A model generated the notes under the pieces. It did no database searches and was not told where the DNA came from. It worked only from the letters and a program-made list of their open reading frames with translations. The position numbers were made by a program, and so were the translations under genes. 64,000 nt of DNA from Deltaproteobacteria bacterium HGW-Deltaproteobacteria-4 (GTDB taxonomy: Bacteria; Desulfobacterota; Desulfuromonadia; Desulfuromonadales; UBA2197), in NCBI GenBank assembly GCA_002841765.1, contig PHAV01000007.1, forward strand, positions 62,001-126,000, in the 5' to 3' direction. This document shows positions 1 through 7,756 of this stretch, in pieces (position 1 is the first letter of the stretch; each line of letters begins with the position of its first letter).

Positions 1-2191
1 CCGACTCTGCCGGCTCCGAACCGAGAGCGATGGCCGGGAGCATGTCGGTGCCGAGGTCGATGGCGAGAATCAGGATGACGGTGAGCGGCAGCGGGATGCC
101 GAGGAGGAGAAAGGCGAGAAAGGGGGTGATCTCCGGCACGTTACTGGTGAGGATATAGGAGGTTGCCTTGCGCAGATTGGCAAAGATCGTTCGCCCTTCC
201 CGCACCGCCGGTAACAAGGTGGCGAAGTTGTCGTCGAGGAGGATCATGTCCGCCGCTTCCCGGGCAACGTCGGTACCGGAAAGTCCCATGGCGACGCCGA
301 TATCGGCCTGTTTGAGGGCCGGCGCATCGTTGACCCCGTCGCCGGTGACTGCCACCACTTCACCGCGGCGTTGCAGTGCCTGGACGATGCGCAGTTTCTG
401 CTCCGGCGAGGTGCGGGCAAAGATCACTTCCGGTTGTTCCAGTTCCCAGTCGAGGTGGGCTTCCCGCATGGTACGCAATACTTCACCGGTGATCATGGTC
501 GGTTTGTCGCTGGTGACAATGCCGACCTGGCGGCCAATAGCCGCCGCCGTCGTCTGATAGTCACCGGTGACCATGATCACCCGCACCCCGGCGCTGCGCA
601 GCGCCGCCACTGCCGCCGGCACTTCGGGGCGGGGCGGATCGAAGAGACCGGCGAGACCGATGAAGGTATAACCCCCCGCCGGCAGCGCTTCGGCACTCCA
701 CTCGTCCAGCGCCTCCACCTCTCGCCAGGCAAAGAGGAGGACGCGCTCGCCACGCCGTGCCAGCTCTTCATAGGCGCGCAGATAGGCCTGGCGGTGGTCG
801 GTCGTGAAAGGTTGCCGGGCGCCATTGATGAGGATGCTGTCGCAACGGGCAATCGCCACGTCCGGCGCCCCCTTGAGGCAGGCGATTGTACTCTCCCCGA
901 CTTGATTGATCGTCACCATCTCCTTGGTGGCGGCGGAGAAGGGTTCTTCAAAGAGGCGGGGAGCGGCAGCGCGCAGGGCGACAAGATCATGAAAACGACG
1001 GGCAAAATCGAGCAGCGCTGTCTCGGTCGGATCACCAGTAAAAGTCCCATCCGCTGTAATCCGCGCATTGTTGCAGAGGATGGCAACGCGCAAAAATCCT
1101 TCCAGCTCCTCCTTCGCAAAAGCGGTATCGGCTTCGCTGTGGATGCATTCATTGAGAAAGAGGCGTTGCAGGGTCATGCGATTGGCGGTGAGGGTGCCGG
1201 TCTTGTCGGTGCAGATCACCGTGGTACAGCCGAGGGTCTCCACCGATTGCAGGTTGCGAATCAGAGCCTTCTTCCCGGCCATCCGCCGGGCAGCGATGGA
1301 GAGGCAGAGGGTCACCGTCGTCAACATCCCCTCCGGAACATTGGCGACGATGATGCCGATCGCGAAGACCAGTTTTGTCCAGAAGGGGGTATCGACCCAG
1401 AGCAGGCTGAGGGCGAAGACGAGGATCCCCATACTTACGGCGATACTCGTGACGATATGGGTAAACCGGCGGATCTCGCGATGAATCGGTACTTCGCGAA
1501 CTGCCAGGGTCTCGGTAAGCTCGGCGGTGCGGCCGATCTGGCTCTTCATCGCCGTGGCAAATACGATCCCCGTGCCGCTGCCGGCCATAACCACCGTCCC
1601 GGAGAAGACGACGTTACGACTCTCCAGGAGGTTACGGTCAGTGGGGTTGACGGTGCGCAGCTGCGGTTCCGACTCACCGGTCAGGGAGGAGTTGTCGACC
1701 TTGAGACCTGCAACCCGGAGGAGGCGGGCATCGGCGGGAACCTGATCCCCTTCGTCCAAAAGGAGGAGGTCGCCGCGCACCACTTCGCTGGCGGGGATGT
1801 CGAGCTGCTGACCGTCACGCACCACCTTGGCGCGATGCGGCAGCATGCCGCGAAAGCTCGCCATGATCGTTTCGGCTTTGTGCTCCTGCCAGTAGCTGAA
1901 GATGCCGTTGAGGAGGACGACACCGATCAGGGCAATGGCGATAGCCAGACTCCCCTGGCCGGGCGCGACGTATTCTGAGATCAGCGAGAGAACGGCGCCA
2001 CTCCACAGGAGGAGGGCAAAGAGGTTGGTGAGCTGGCGGAGGAATTTGATGAATTCCGGCGTCTGCGGGCGCTGGGTCAGGCTGTTCGGTCCGTCGCGCC
2101 CCAGTCGTGCAGCGGCTTCGGAACGACTCAGACCTTGCTCGGCATGACTGTGCAGGCGACGGACGAACTCTTCGATGGGGACCTGATGCAT
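1..2191 (-). CDS. P-type cation ATPase, Na,K-ATPase-like (type IIC), 3' end outside window
   Basis: ATP-driven inner-membrane cation pump; 730 codons are present and the C-terminus (last transmembrane helices) lies beyond the left edge. ATG at 2191 follows GGAGG at 4 nt. An N-terminal cation-ATPase domain is followed by TM helices, the actuator loop with LTGES, the phosphorylation motif DKTGTLT (Asp about 329), KGAPD in the nucleotide domain and TGDGVNDAPAL in the hinge. The M4 segment VANVPEGMLTTVT, the M5 segment LTSNVPEITPFL and the M6 segment LAIDLGTDMLPA match animal Na,K-/H,K-ATPases far better than SERCA or Mg pumps; Ser/Asn/Glu of M5 and both Asp of M6, known Na/K ligands, are kept. 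Substrate Na+ and/or K+ is inferred. No beta-subunit gene is visible. It is divergent from the kinase at 2390. Confidence 0.93.
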   Translation of the reverse strand, partial: MHQVPIEEFVRRLHSHAEQGLSRSEAAARLGRDGPNSLTQRPQTPEFIKFLRQLTNLFALLLWSGAVLSLISEYVAPGQGSLAIAIALIGVVLLNGIFSYWQEHKAETIMASFRGMLPHRAKVVRDGQQLDIPASEVVRGDLLLLDEGDQVPADARLLRVAGLKVDNSSLTGESEPQLRTVNPTDRNLLESRNVVFSGTVVMAGSGTGIVFATAMKSQIGRTAELTETLAVREVPIHREIRRFTHIVTSIAVSMGILVFALSLLWVDTPFWTKLVFAIGIIVANVPEGMLTTVTLCLSIAARRMAGKKALIRNLQSVETLGCTTVICTDKTGTLTANRMTLQRLFLNECIHSEADTAFAKEELEGFLRVAILCNNARITADGTFTGDPTETALLDFARRFHDLVALRAAAPRLFEEPFSAATKEMVTINQVGESTIACLKGAPDVAIARCDSILINGARQPFTTDHRQAYLRAYEELARRGERVLLFAWREVEALDEWSAEALPAGGYTFIGLAGLFDPPRPEVPAAVAALRSAGVRVIMVTGDYQTTAAAIGRQVGIVTSDKPTMITGEVLRTMREAHLDWELEQPEVIFARTSPEQKLRIVQALQRRGEVVAVTGDGVNDAPALKQADIGVAMGLSGTDVAREAADMILLDDNFATLLPAVREGRTIFANLRKATSYILTSNVPEITPFLAFLLLGIPLPLTVILILAIDLGTDMLPAIALGSEPAES

Positions 2192-2389
2192 ACAGCCTCC
2201 GGCTGCGACCGGCGGAACCGGCCGCTTCCCCTCAACTTTATCGCACTTTCCCTCAACAGCAATTGCCGGTTGTTTCTTTTGATTTTCTTTGACAGAGGAA
2301 GAGGAATTCGACAAGTATTAAAAAATGAAGTACGGTCAGTGTCTGCAGTTGTAAAACTTTGCCCCTTTATTATGCACAACAGGAAATCT

Positions 2390-5101
2390 ATGAATAATGA
2401 ACAAAACCCGGCCGCAGAGGCACTTAAGAAGAGGGAAGAATGGCACCGTTCCATTCTCCAGGCCGCCATGGACGGTTTCTGGATGGTCGGCCCGGATGGT
2501 CGACTGCTGGAAGTCAATAATGCCTATTGCCGGATGAGCGGGTACAGCGAGCCGGAACTGTTGGCGATGCGTATTCCCGACCTGGAGGTTTTTCTTGAAA
2601 CAGGGGAGCAGGTCACTGACCACATGGCCAACATCATAGAACAGGGTCAGGCTCGCTTTGTAACCCGGCACCGCCGCAAAGACGGGAGCATTTTTGCTGT
2701 CGAAGTCAGTGCCCAGCACTACGCCGGCGAAGAGGGTCGGGTTTTCGTTTTTCTGCGCGACATCACCGAACAAAAGTGCGTGAATGAAGCCGAACTGGCG
2801 CTGCAGCAGGAGCGGGAACTTTATGAAGACCTGGTCAATACCCTGCCAGCGGGCGCTTATCGTTTGCGCGCCAGGACCCCTGGTGAATGGCGGGCAGAAA
2901 CATGGCAGACGATGGCGCTTGCGCAGTATTCTTTGGATTTTGCCAGCGACCGTTTTTGCGCCATCCTGGGCATCACGCATGAAGCGCTCGCAGCCAACCT
3001 CGGTGTCATTACCGACTTGATCCACCCTGATGAAAAAGACGATTTTAACGAGAAAAATGCACAGGCGATGACCGATTTTAACCCTTTTGTCTGGGACGGG
3101 AGAATTGTCAGCAACCAACAGACCCGGTGGGTGCATCTTGAATCATTGCCCCGCGTGATCGATCCCGAGACGGTTCTTTGGACCGGGGTTGTTTATGACA
3201 TCACCGAGCTCAAGCAGGCGGAGAAAGAAAAGGAGCAATTTTACAAATTTTTTCAGACCTCTGCGGATTTGATGTGTCTGGCCGACCCCCGTGGCTATTT
3301 CCTGAAAACAAATCCTGCCTTCAGTGAGACGCTCGGCTATACAGAAGCAGAACTGGTGGCGAAGCCGATCGTTGAATTCATTCATCCTGACGACAGGCAG
3401 GCGACTCTTGACGAAATTGCCCGGCAACTGCAGACGGGCTTTACCCGTAGTTTTAGAAACCGCTATCTTTGCAAGGATGGTTCGGTCAAGTGGCTGTCGT
3501 GGCGGGTCAATTACGGTAAAACTGAAGGCATTTCCTATGCCACCGCCCGCGACATTACCGATAAGAAGCGGGCGGAGGAGGCGTTGCACGAGCGCGAGGA
3601 GCAGCTTCGGGTGATCTTCGACACTTCCCAGGCCGGGATTATTCAGGTTGATCCCCAAGGGACGATCCTCTTTGCCAACAACCGCATGGCGGAAATGTTC
3701 GGCATGCCGCTCGGGCAGTTGATCGGCAGCTCCTATCCTGAGCATCTCTTTACAACGGAACAACAGACCGGCAATGCCCTTATGGGGCAACTGATCCGCG
3801 GAGATGTTCAGGAGGTGGCGGTCGAACGTCATTATCTGCGGGCGGACGGCAGTGATTTCTGGGGTTTTCTCTCCGGAAAACGTCTCGTAAATCCGGATGG
3901 TTCATTAAAAGCCCTGGTCGGGATTATTGCCGACCTGACCGAGCAAAAAAAACTGCAGGAACAACTCACCCAGGCCCAGAAGATGGAATCGGTGGGACGA
4001 CTGGCGGGCGGTGTAGCCCATGACTTCAACAACATGCTGAACGTGATCCTCGGCCATGCGGAACTGGCCCGGATGAAGGAGGTTCTCACCCCGCCACTAC
4101 GCGAGCATCTTGAGCAGATACAGAAAGCCGCCGAACGTTCCGCCGATATTGTCCGTCAACTTCTCACCTTTGCCCGCAAACAGACCGTGACGCCCAAGGT
4201 GCTCGACCTGAATGAAACCGTCGACAGCATGCTCAAGATGCTCAGGCGGCTGATCGGCGAGGAGATCGATCTGGTCTGGCGGCCCGAAAGAGAGCTGTGG
4301 CCGATCCGGATGGACTCCTCGCAGATCGACCAGCTCCTGGCCAATCTCTGCATCAATGCCCGGGACGCCATCACCGGCGTCGGCAGAATCACCATTGAAA
4401 CCGGAAACAAAATCTTTGATGCCGCCTTTTGCTCCAGACATAATGGTTATGTTGTCGGGGAGTATGTCGTGCTCACCGTCAGTGACGACGGGAGCGGTAT
4501 GGACAAAGAGACCCGCCAGCATATTTTTGAACCGTTTTTCACGACCAAAGAAGTGGGACAAGGCACCGGACTCGGGCTGGCCATGGTCTACGGCATCATC
4601 AAGCAGAATGCCGGATTCATCGACGTCTACAGTGAGCCGGATCAAGGCACGAGCTTCAAAATCTACCTGCCCCGCTGTCCGGGCGAGGAGGAATCGGCTG
4701 AGACGGCCCGACCGCCGGAACCGGCCGCACGCGGCCAGGAGACCGTGCTGTTGGTTGAAGATGAACCGGTCATTCTCGATCTGGGCAAGGAGTTACTGGA
4801 AATGCAGGGGTATCGGGTGCTGACGGCCGCTACGCCGGGCAAAGCCATCCGTCTGGCCGAGGAGCACTGCGGCGAGATTCATCTGTTGCTGACCGACGTC
4901 ATCATGCCGGAAATGAACGGTCGGGAACTGGCCCAAAAACTCCTCTCTCTTTATCCCGGCCTCAAGTGCCTGTTCATGTCGGGCTACACGGCCGACATCA
5001 TTGCCCACCACGGCGTGCTGGATGAAGGGGTACACTTTCTTCAAAAGCCGTTCTCATTAGATGCCCTGGCGGCCAAGGTGCGCGAGGCATTGGATCAGTG
5101 A
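2390..5101 (+). CDS. Soluble PAS-rich hybrid histidine kinase
   Basis: Cytoplasmic sensor kinase of 903 residues with no transmembrane helix. I start at ATG 2390, which has AGGA five bases upstream; upstream in-frame starts (2372, 2135) lack a good ribosome site. About four PAS domains fill residues 15-530 (each ends in a DITE/DITD-type PAC motif), followed by the H-box AHDFNNML with His about 544, an N-box ([10 protein letters not shown]), G-boxes ([18 protein letters not shown]) and a C-terminal receiver with the acidic pocket VEDEP, phospho-acceptor Asp about 836 ([12 protein letters not shown]) and KPF. The receiver has no output domain, so it probably relays phosphate to an unlinked Hpt or regulator, or acts as a phosphate sink. 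The input signal is unknown. The next gene begins 31 bp downstream and may be cotranscribed. Confidence 0.93.
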   Translation: MNNEQNPAAEALKKREEWHRSILQAAMDGFWMVGPDGRLLEVNNAYCRMSGYSEPELLAMRIPDLEVFLETGEQVTDHMANIIEQGQARFVTRHRRKDGSIFAVEVSAQHYAGEEGRVFVFLRDITEQKCVNEAELALQQERELYEDLVNTLPAGAYRLRARTPGEWRAETWQTMALAQYSLDFASDRFCAILGITHEALAANLGVITDLIHPDEKDDFNEKNAQAMTDFNPFVWDGRIVSNQQTRWVHLESLPRVIDPETVLWTGVVYDITELKQAEKEKEQFYKFFQTSADLMCLADPRGYFLKTNPAFSETLGYTEAELVAKPIVEFIHPDDRQATLDEIARQLQTGFTRSFRNRYLCKDGSVKWLSWRVNYGKTEGISYATARDITDKKRAEEALHEREEQLRVIFDTSQAGIIQVDPQGTILFANNRMAEMFGMPLGQLIGSSYPEHLFTTEQQTGNALMGQLIRGDVQEVAVERHYLRADGSDFWGFLSGKRLVNPDGSLKALVGIIADLTEQKKLQEQLTQAQKMESVGRLAGGVAHDFNNMLNVILGHAELARMKEVLTPPLREHLEQIQKAAERSADIVRQLLTFARKQTVTPKVLDLNETVDSMLKMLRRLIGEEIDLVWRPERELWPIRMDSSQIDQLLANLCINARDAITGVGRITIETGNKIFDAAFCSRHNGYVVGEYVVLTVSDDGSGMDKETRQHIFEPFFTTKEVGQGTGLGLAMVYGIIKQNAGFIDVYSEPDQGTSFKIYLPRCPGEEESAETARPPEPAARGQETVLLVEDEPVILDLGKELLEMQGYRVLTAATPGKAIRLAEEHCGEIHLLLTDVIMPEMNGRELAQKLLSLYPGLKCLFMSGYTADIIAHHGVLDEGVHFLQKPFSLDALAAKVREALDQ

Positions 5102-5132
5102 CGCTGATGTTAGCCCTTCAGGAGCTTTGCAA

Positions 5133-5843
5133 TTGACCGTCAAGCAGCAACAATTCAACGCCGCTATGGCGCGCTTCAATCGCGGCCGGGGTTATGTGGG
5201 GTTTGGCTGGCTGGTCGCCACCGTCAATATCAGCTTGCAACTCTACCTGCTGGTGAACGTCTGGCCGCTGGGCGTTGGCCCACTGCAGCAGGGACTGGTG
5301 CTGATCGTCGCCTGGTTTGTCACCGACTTCGTTAACGGTCTCATCCATATGGTCATGGATAACTACGACGACTACGAATCACTGGTCGGGCCGCTGATCG
5401 CCAACTTTCACCTCCACCACAAGATCCCTCAGTACCGCAAGAATCCGCTGCCGGTCGTCTACTTCCTCGAATCGGGAGCGAAAGTCTGGCTGATCGGCTA
5501 TCTCTCCCTGGTCGCACTGGCACTGCCGTTGTTGCAATCGACGCCGTTCCTCGCCTGGCTGCTGGTCTACGTCGGAATTTTTTCCTGTGTGGCCGAAGTT
5601 TCCCACTATCTCTGTCACAGCTCCATGTCCCCGCTCGCCTGCCGCCTCGGCAACTACGGCATCCTTCTCGGCAAGCGCCACCACGCCCGCCACCACCTGC
5701 ACAACAACGTCAGCTACGCCTTTCTCAACGGCCTCACCGACCCTCTCATCGACCCCATCGCCCGGCGCCTTTATCCCGGGTACAAGTTCACCACCGATTT
5801 CCACTTTGCCGCCTACACTCCGCCCGACCTGGAGAGACGATGA
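5133..5843 (+). CDS. Kua/FAD4/CarF-type lipid desaturase domain protein
   Basis: Predicted membrane-bound di-iron lipid desaturase of 236 residues. TTG at 5133 is chosen because AGGAG lies 8 bases upstream; ATG 5166 is the alternative. Several hydrophobic segments alternate with histidine clusters: HMVMDNYDD, NFHLHHKIPQ, EVSHYLCHSSMSP and KRHHARHHLHNNVSYAFLNG, then DPLID. This order matches the lipid-desaturase family PF10520, which includes plant FAD4 (phosphatidylglycerol acyl desaturase) and CarF/TMEM189 (plasmanylethanolamine desaturase that makes plasmalogens). All the His clusters expected for iron binding are present. Whether it desaturates an acyl or an alkyl-ether chain cannot be told. 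The family chemistry needs O2, which is notable if the host is an anaerobe. It follows the hybrid kinase by 31 bp. Confidence 0.72.
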   Translation: MTVKQQQFNAAMARFNRGRGYVGFGWLVATVNISLQLYLLVNVWPLGVGPLQQGLVLIVAWFVTDFVNGLIHMVMDNYDDYESLVGPLIANFHLHHKIPQYRKNPLPVVYFLESGAKVWLIGYLSLVALALPLLQSTPFLAWLLVYVGIFSCVAEVSHYLCHSSMSPLACRLGNYGILLGKRHHARHHLHNNVSYAFLNGLTDPLIDPIARRLYPGYKFTTDFHFAAYTPPDLERR

Positions 5844-5892
5844 CATTTCCCTCCCCCTTTTCCCCTTGCCAGCGGCCAGCGATACAGGTAGG

Positions 5893-5985
5893 TTACGGCA
5901 AAAATCCCCCTCACCCGGCCTGCAGCCACCCTCTCCCTCATGGAGAAGGTGCCCCGAAGGGGCGAATGAGGGGGGAAAGTTTGAA
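5893..5985. repeat. Intergenic inverted-repeat element (REP-like)
   Basis: The gap between the desaturase gene and the S4 gene contains a GC-rich imperfect palindrome: CCCCCTCACCC and CCCTCTCCCTCAT on one side, GGGGCGAATGAGGGGGG on the other, with the small hairpin GTGCCCCGAAGGGGC inside. This resembles short extragenic palindromes scattered through many proteobacterial genomes. No gene, no poly-T tract and no convincing promoter was seen here. A role in mRNA stabilisation or transcription termination is possible but not shown. Confidence 0.55.
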
Positions 5986-6026
5986 TCACGGCAAATCTTA
6001 ATCGTCAGTTGCTAAAGGAAGATCGC

Positions 6027-6239
6027 ATGGAAGAATTTGCTCTCGCCGGCCACGAATTTATCGAGCTGCACAAACTGTTGAAGGTCACTTCCGTCGCCTT
6101 GAGTGGCGGCGAGGCCAAAGTGATGGTCGCCGAGGGACTGGTGACGGTCGATGGCGTCGTGGAATTGCGCAAGCGTTGTAAAATCCATTCGGGGCAGACC
6201 GTCGAATGCAACGGCACGACGATCACAGTGGTGGCTTAA
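6027..6239 (+). CDS. Small S4-domain RNA-binding protein (YbcJ type)
   Basis: A 70-residue protein that consists almost entirely of an S4 RNA-binding fold: FIELHKLLKVTSVALSGGEAK, then VAEGLVTVDGVVELRKRCKI and a closing beta segment. This is the layout of the YbcJ/RlbA family of stand-alone S4 proteins, thought to bind structured RNA, perhaps during ribosome metabolism. ATG 6027 has AAGGAAG five bases upstream; an in-frame TTG at 6009 lacks a ribosome site. The next gene starts with GTG at 6240, directly after the TAA stop, so the two are very likely translated from one mRNA with the dihydrouridine synthase gene. No regulatory site is visible besides the upstream palindrome. Confidence 0.85.
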   Translation: MEEFALAGHEFIELHKLLKVTSVALSGGEAKVMVAEGLVTVDGVVELRKRCKIHSGQTVECNGTTITVVA

Positions 6240-6467
6240 GTGAGCGAAGAGGTGACTCCGGCGCCCGATGCCCTGTTGCGACTGGTACGGACGAAGATGC
6301 CCTTTGGCCGCTATGCCGGCACCGCCCTGGTCGATCTCCCCGAGCCGTATGTGGTCTGGCTGGCCGGACAGGAACTCCCGGCCGGGGAACTCGGTCGTAT
6401 GTTGATGGAAGTCTACGAAATCAAGGTTAATGGTCTTGAATACCTCTTCAAATCGATCCCCCGCTGA
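6240..6467 (+). CDS. DUF3820 family protein
   Basis: A 75-residue protein with the DUF3820 pattern: MPFGRYAGTALVDLPEPYVV, then a hydrophobic WLAG and a C-terminal EIKVNGLEYL. Function is not established; a Pseudomonas member has been described as a putative quorum-sensing-regulated virulence factor, which does not transfer to this host. GTG 6240 abuts the TAA of the S4 gene, and the 3' end overlaps the start of the dihydrouridine synthase gene by 38 bases, so translation is probably coupled. The protein is soluble, without signal peptide or membrane segment. Confidence 0.82.
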   Translation: MSEEVTPAPDALLRLVRTKMPFGRYAGTALVDLPEPYVVWLAGQELPAGELGRMLMEVYEIKVNGLEYLFKSIPR

Positions 6468-7413
6468 ACTCCCCTGGCAGGCCGGCACGACGCCGCTGAT
6501 GCTCGCCCCGCTGCAGGGGGTGACTAACCGCGCCCTGCGCGCCTGCTTTATCGATTGCGTCCGCCCTGATGTCGTTTTTACCGAATTCATGCAGGCGCGC
6601 AATCAGGGAGCCAAAGCCCTTTCGGCTGCGGATCGCCGTGAGGCCGGCGCGATGCATGGCGATGTCCCTCTCGTTGCCCAGCTTATCGGTCACCGTCCCG
6701 AGGTTCTGGTATTGGCGGCACAGACGGCGCAGGCTGCCGGTGCTCGCCATCTCAACTTCAATCTCGGCTGCCCCTTTGGCCGTCATACCACCGGCCTCAG
6801 TGGCGGCGCCCTCCTCAGCCGCCCCGAACTCCTCCCCGAGATCCTCTTCGCCCTGCGCGCGGCGATTCACGGCAGCTTCTCGATCAAGCTGCGCGCCGGC
6901 TATGATGATCTCGAACAGATCTTTTCTCTCCTCCCCCTCTTCGAAGCCGCGCAGGTCGACTTCCTGATCCTCCACCCCCGCACCGTTGTGCAGAAGTATG
7001 GCGGGAGTGCCGACCACGCTGTCACCGCCAGGGTGGTGCAAAGCACCGTCCTGCCGGTCATCGCTAACGGCGATATTGTCTCGGCGGCGCAGGGGCGGCA
7101 GATTCTTGCCGCCAGCAATGCTGACGGTTTGATGCTCGGCCGCGGCGCCATCGCTGACCCCCATCTCTTTAGTCGTCTGCGAGGGGTGGCGCCGGAGGAA
7201 CCGTCGGAGGGGGAATTACTCCGGGAGTTTGCCGACTACCTCGGCGATCTGCTGACGCGCTATGAGTCCCTCTTCTGCGGCGAGCAGCAGATCCTCGCCA
7301 AGCTCAAGGAGGTGCCGGCTTTTGTGACAGACTCACGCCTCCTTCCTCTGGCGCAGCAGCTGCGCCGTACCCGCACCCTGCAGGATTTCCGCGCACTTTT
7401 ATTGCCCCGGTAA
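6430..7413 (+). CDS. tRNA-dihydrouridine synthase family protein
   Basis: FMN-dependent reductase predicted to convert uridine to dihydrouridine in tRNA. The 327-residue protein has the Dus TIM barrel: APLQGVTNRALR at the first strand, FTEFM, NFNLGCPFGRHTTGLSGGALL with the expected active-site Cys in GCP, FSIKLRAGYDD, LILHPRT and IANGDI...GLMLGRGAIADP for phosphate binding, then a helical C-terminal domain. The DusA/B/C subgroup cannot be fixed by eye. ATG 6430 lies inside the DUF3820 gene and has only a weak AAGG three to four bases upstream; a later start near 6499 would remove about 23 residues but still leave the first barrel strand. It is the last gene of the S4-DUF3820-dus cluster. Confidence 0.88.
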   Translation: MVLNTSSNRSPAELPWQAGTTPLMLAPLQGVTNRALRACFIDCVRPDVVFTEFMQARNQGAKALSAADRREAGAMHGDVPLVAQLIGHRPEVLVLAAQTAQAAGARHLNFNLGCPFGRHTTGLSGGALLSRPELLPEILFALRAAIHGSFSIKLRAGYDDLEQIFSLLPLFEAAQVDFLILHPRTVVQKYGGSADHAVTARVVQSTVLPVIANGDIVSAAQGRQILAASNADGLMLGRGAIADPHLFSRLRGVAPEEPSEGELLREFADYLGDLLTRYESLFCGEQQILAKLKEVPAFVTDSRLLPLAQQLRRTRTLQDFRALLLPR

Positions 7414-7462
7414 TTGCGCTGTTCGCACCGAAGAGAATTTTTTAATATTAGTCGGTCCCAGC

Positions 7463-7491
7463 TTGACACCACCTGAAAAAACAGATATTTA
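7463..7491 (+). promoter_or_regulatory. Sigma70-type promoter for riboswitch transcript
   Basis: TTGACA at 7463-7468 (perfect -35), a 17-base spacer and TATTTA at 7486-7491. Transcription would begin near 7498, just before the riboswitch aptamer. Confidence 0.65.
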
Positions 7492-7512
7492 TGAGAAAAA
7501 TTAAAGAACGAT

Positions 7513-7592
7513 CGAGCACCGTCGCAAAACCAGAGCAATCTGGTGACGCAAAGCCACGGGTCCTGAATAAGGATGGCCGGGTTGCCTGCCGC
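7513..7592 (+). promoter_or_regulatory. GEMM-I cyclic-dinucleotide riboswitch aptamer
   Basis: The hallmarks of the GEMM-I (cyclic di-GMP-I) aptamer are present in order: GCAAAACC, a hairpin CCAGA-GCAA-TCTGG closed by a GNRA tetraloop, the nearly invariant GGTGACGCAAAGCCACGGG, a short P3 stem TCC/GGA and the receptor strand GGCCGGGTTGCC. It lies between a sigma70 promoter and an intrinsic terminator, the standard arrangement of a transcriptional riboswitch. The ligand is c-di-GMP in the type class; in Geobacter relatives some GEMM-I members instead sense cyclic AMP-GMP. By hand alignment the base before CAAAACC, which corresponds to the discriminating position, is G and so favours c-di-GMP, but the extra A makes the register uncertain. 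Confidence 0.9.
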
Positions 7593-7616
7593 ACGCAGCC
7601 CCGCTTACCCCTTCGG

Positions 7617-7657
7617 ATAAAGCCCACTTCTTTTTCAAGAGTGGGCTTTATTTTCTT
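7617..7657 (+). terminator. Intrinsic terminator, riboswitch expression platform
   Basis: A perfect 12-bp stem (ATAAAGCCCACT at 7617-7628 with AGTGGGCTTTAT at 7640-7651), an 11-base loop and a U-rich tail. It lies between the aptamer and the coding region, so it should set read-through according to ligand binding. Whether ligand turns expression on or off cannot be read from the sequence. Confidence 0.85.
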
Positions 7658-7684
7658 GTGCGCCCCCGTTCTCTTGGAGGCGGC

Positions 7685-7756
7685 ATGCCAGAGGGTGGCA
7701 ACTTAAGGGATGTTCTTCAAGCAGCGGAGTGCCCCCTGACAAGGATCTTCAGATGA
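7685..7756 (+). CDS. Short ORF coupled to riboswitch-controlled kinase
   Basis: A 23-codon ORF (starts MPEGGNLRDVL, ends TRIFR) with ATG at 7685 and a strong GGAGG four bases upstream. Its TGA stop overlaps the ATG of the kinase gene in an ATGA arrangement, the classic sign of translational coupling. It sits after the riboswitch terminator, so it is made only when read-through occurs. It resembles no family I know; the peptide may matter only as a ribosome loader that opens the kinase start. It could also be chance, since the region is short. Confidence 0.45.
   Translation: MPEGGNLRDVLQAAECPLTRIFR

Noticed and set aside
371-1978. Long plus-strand ORF (535 codons)
   Set aside because: It is antisense to the P-type ATPase, whose motifs (DKTGTLT, TGDGVNDAP) are read without interruption on the minus strand. 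The plus-strand product has no family features.
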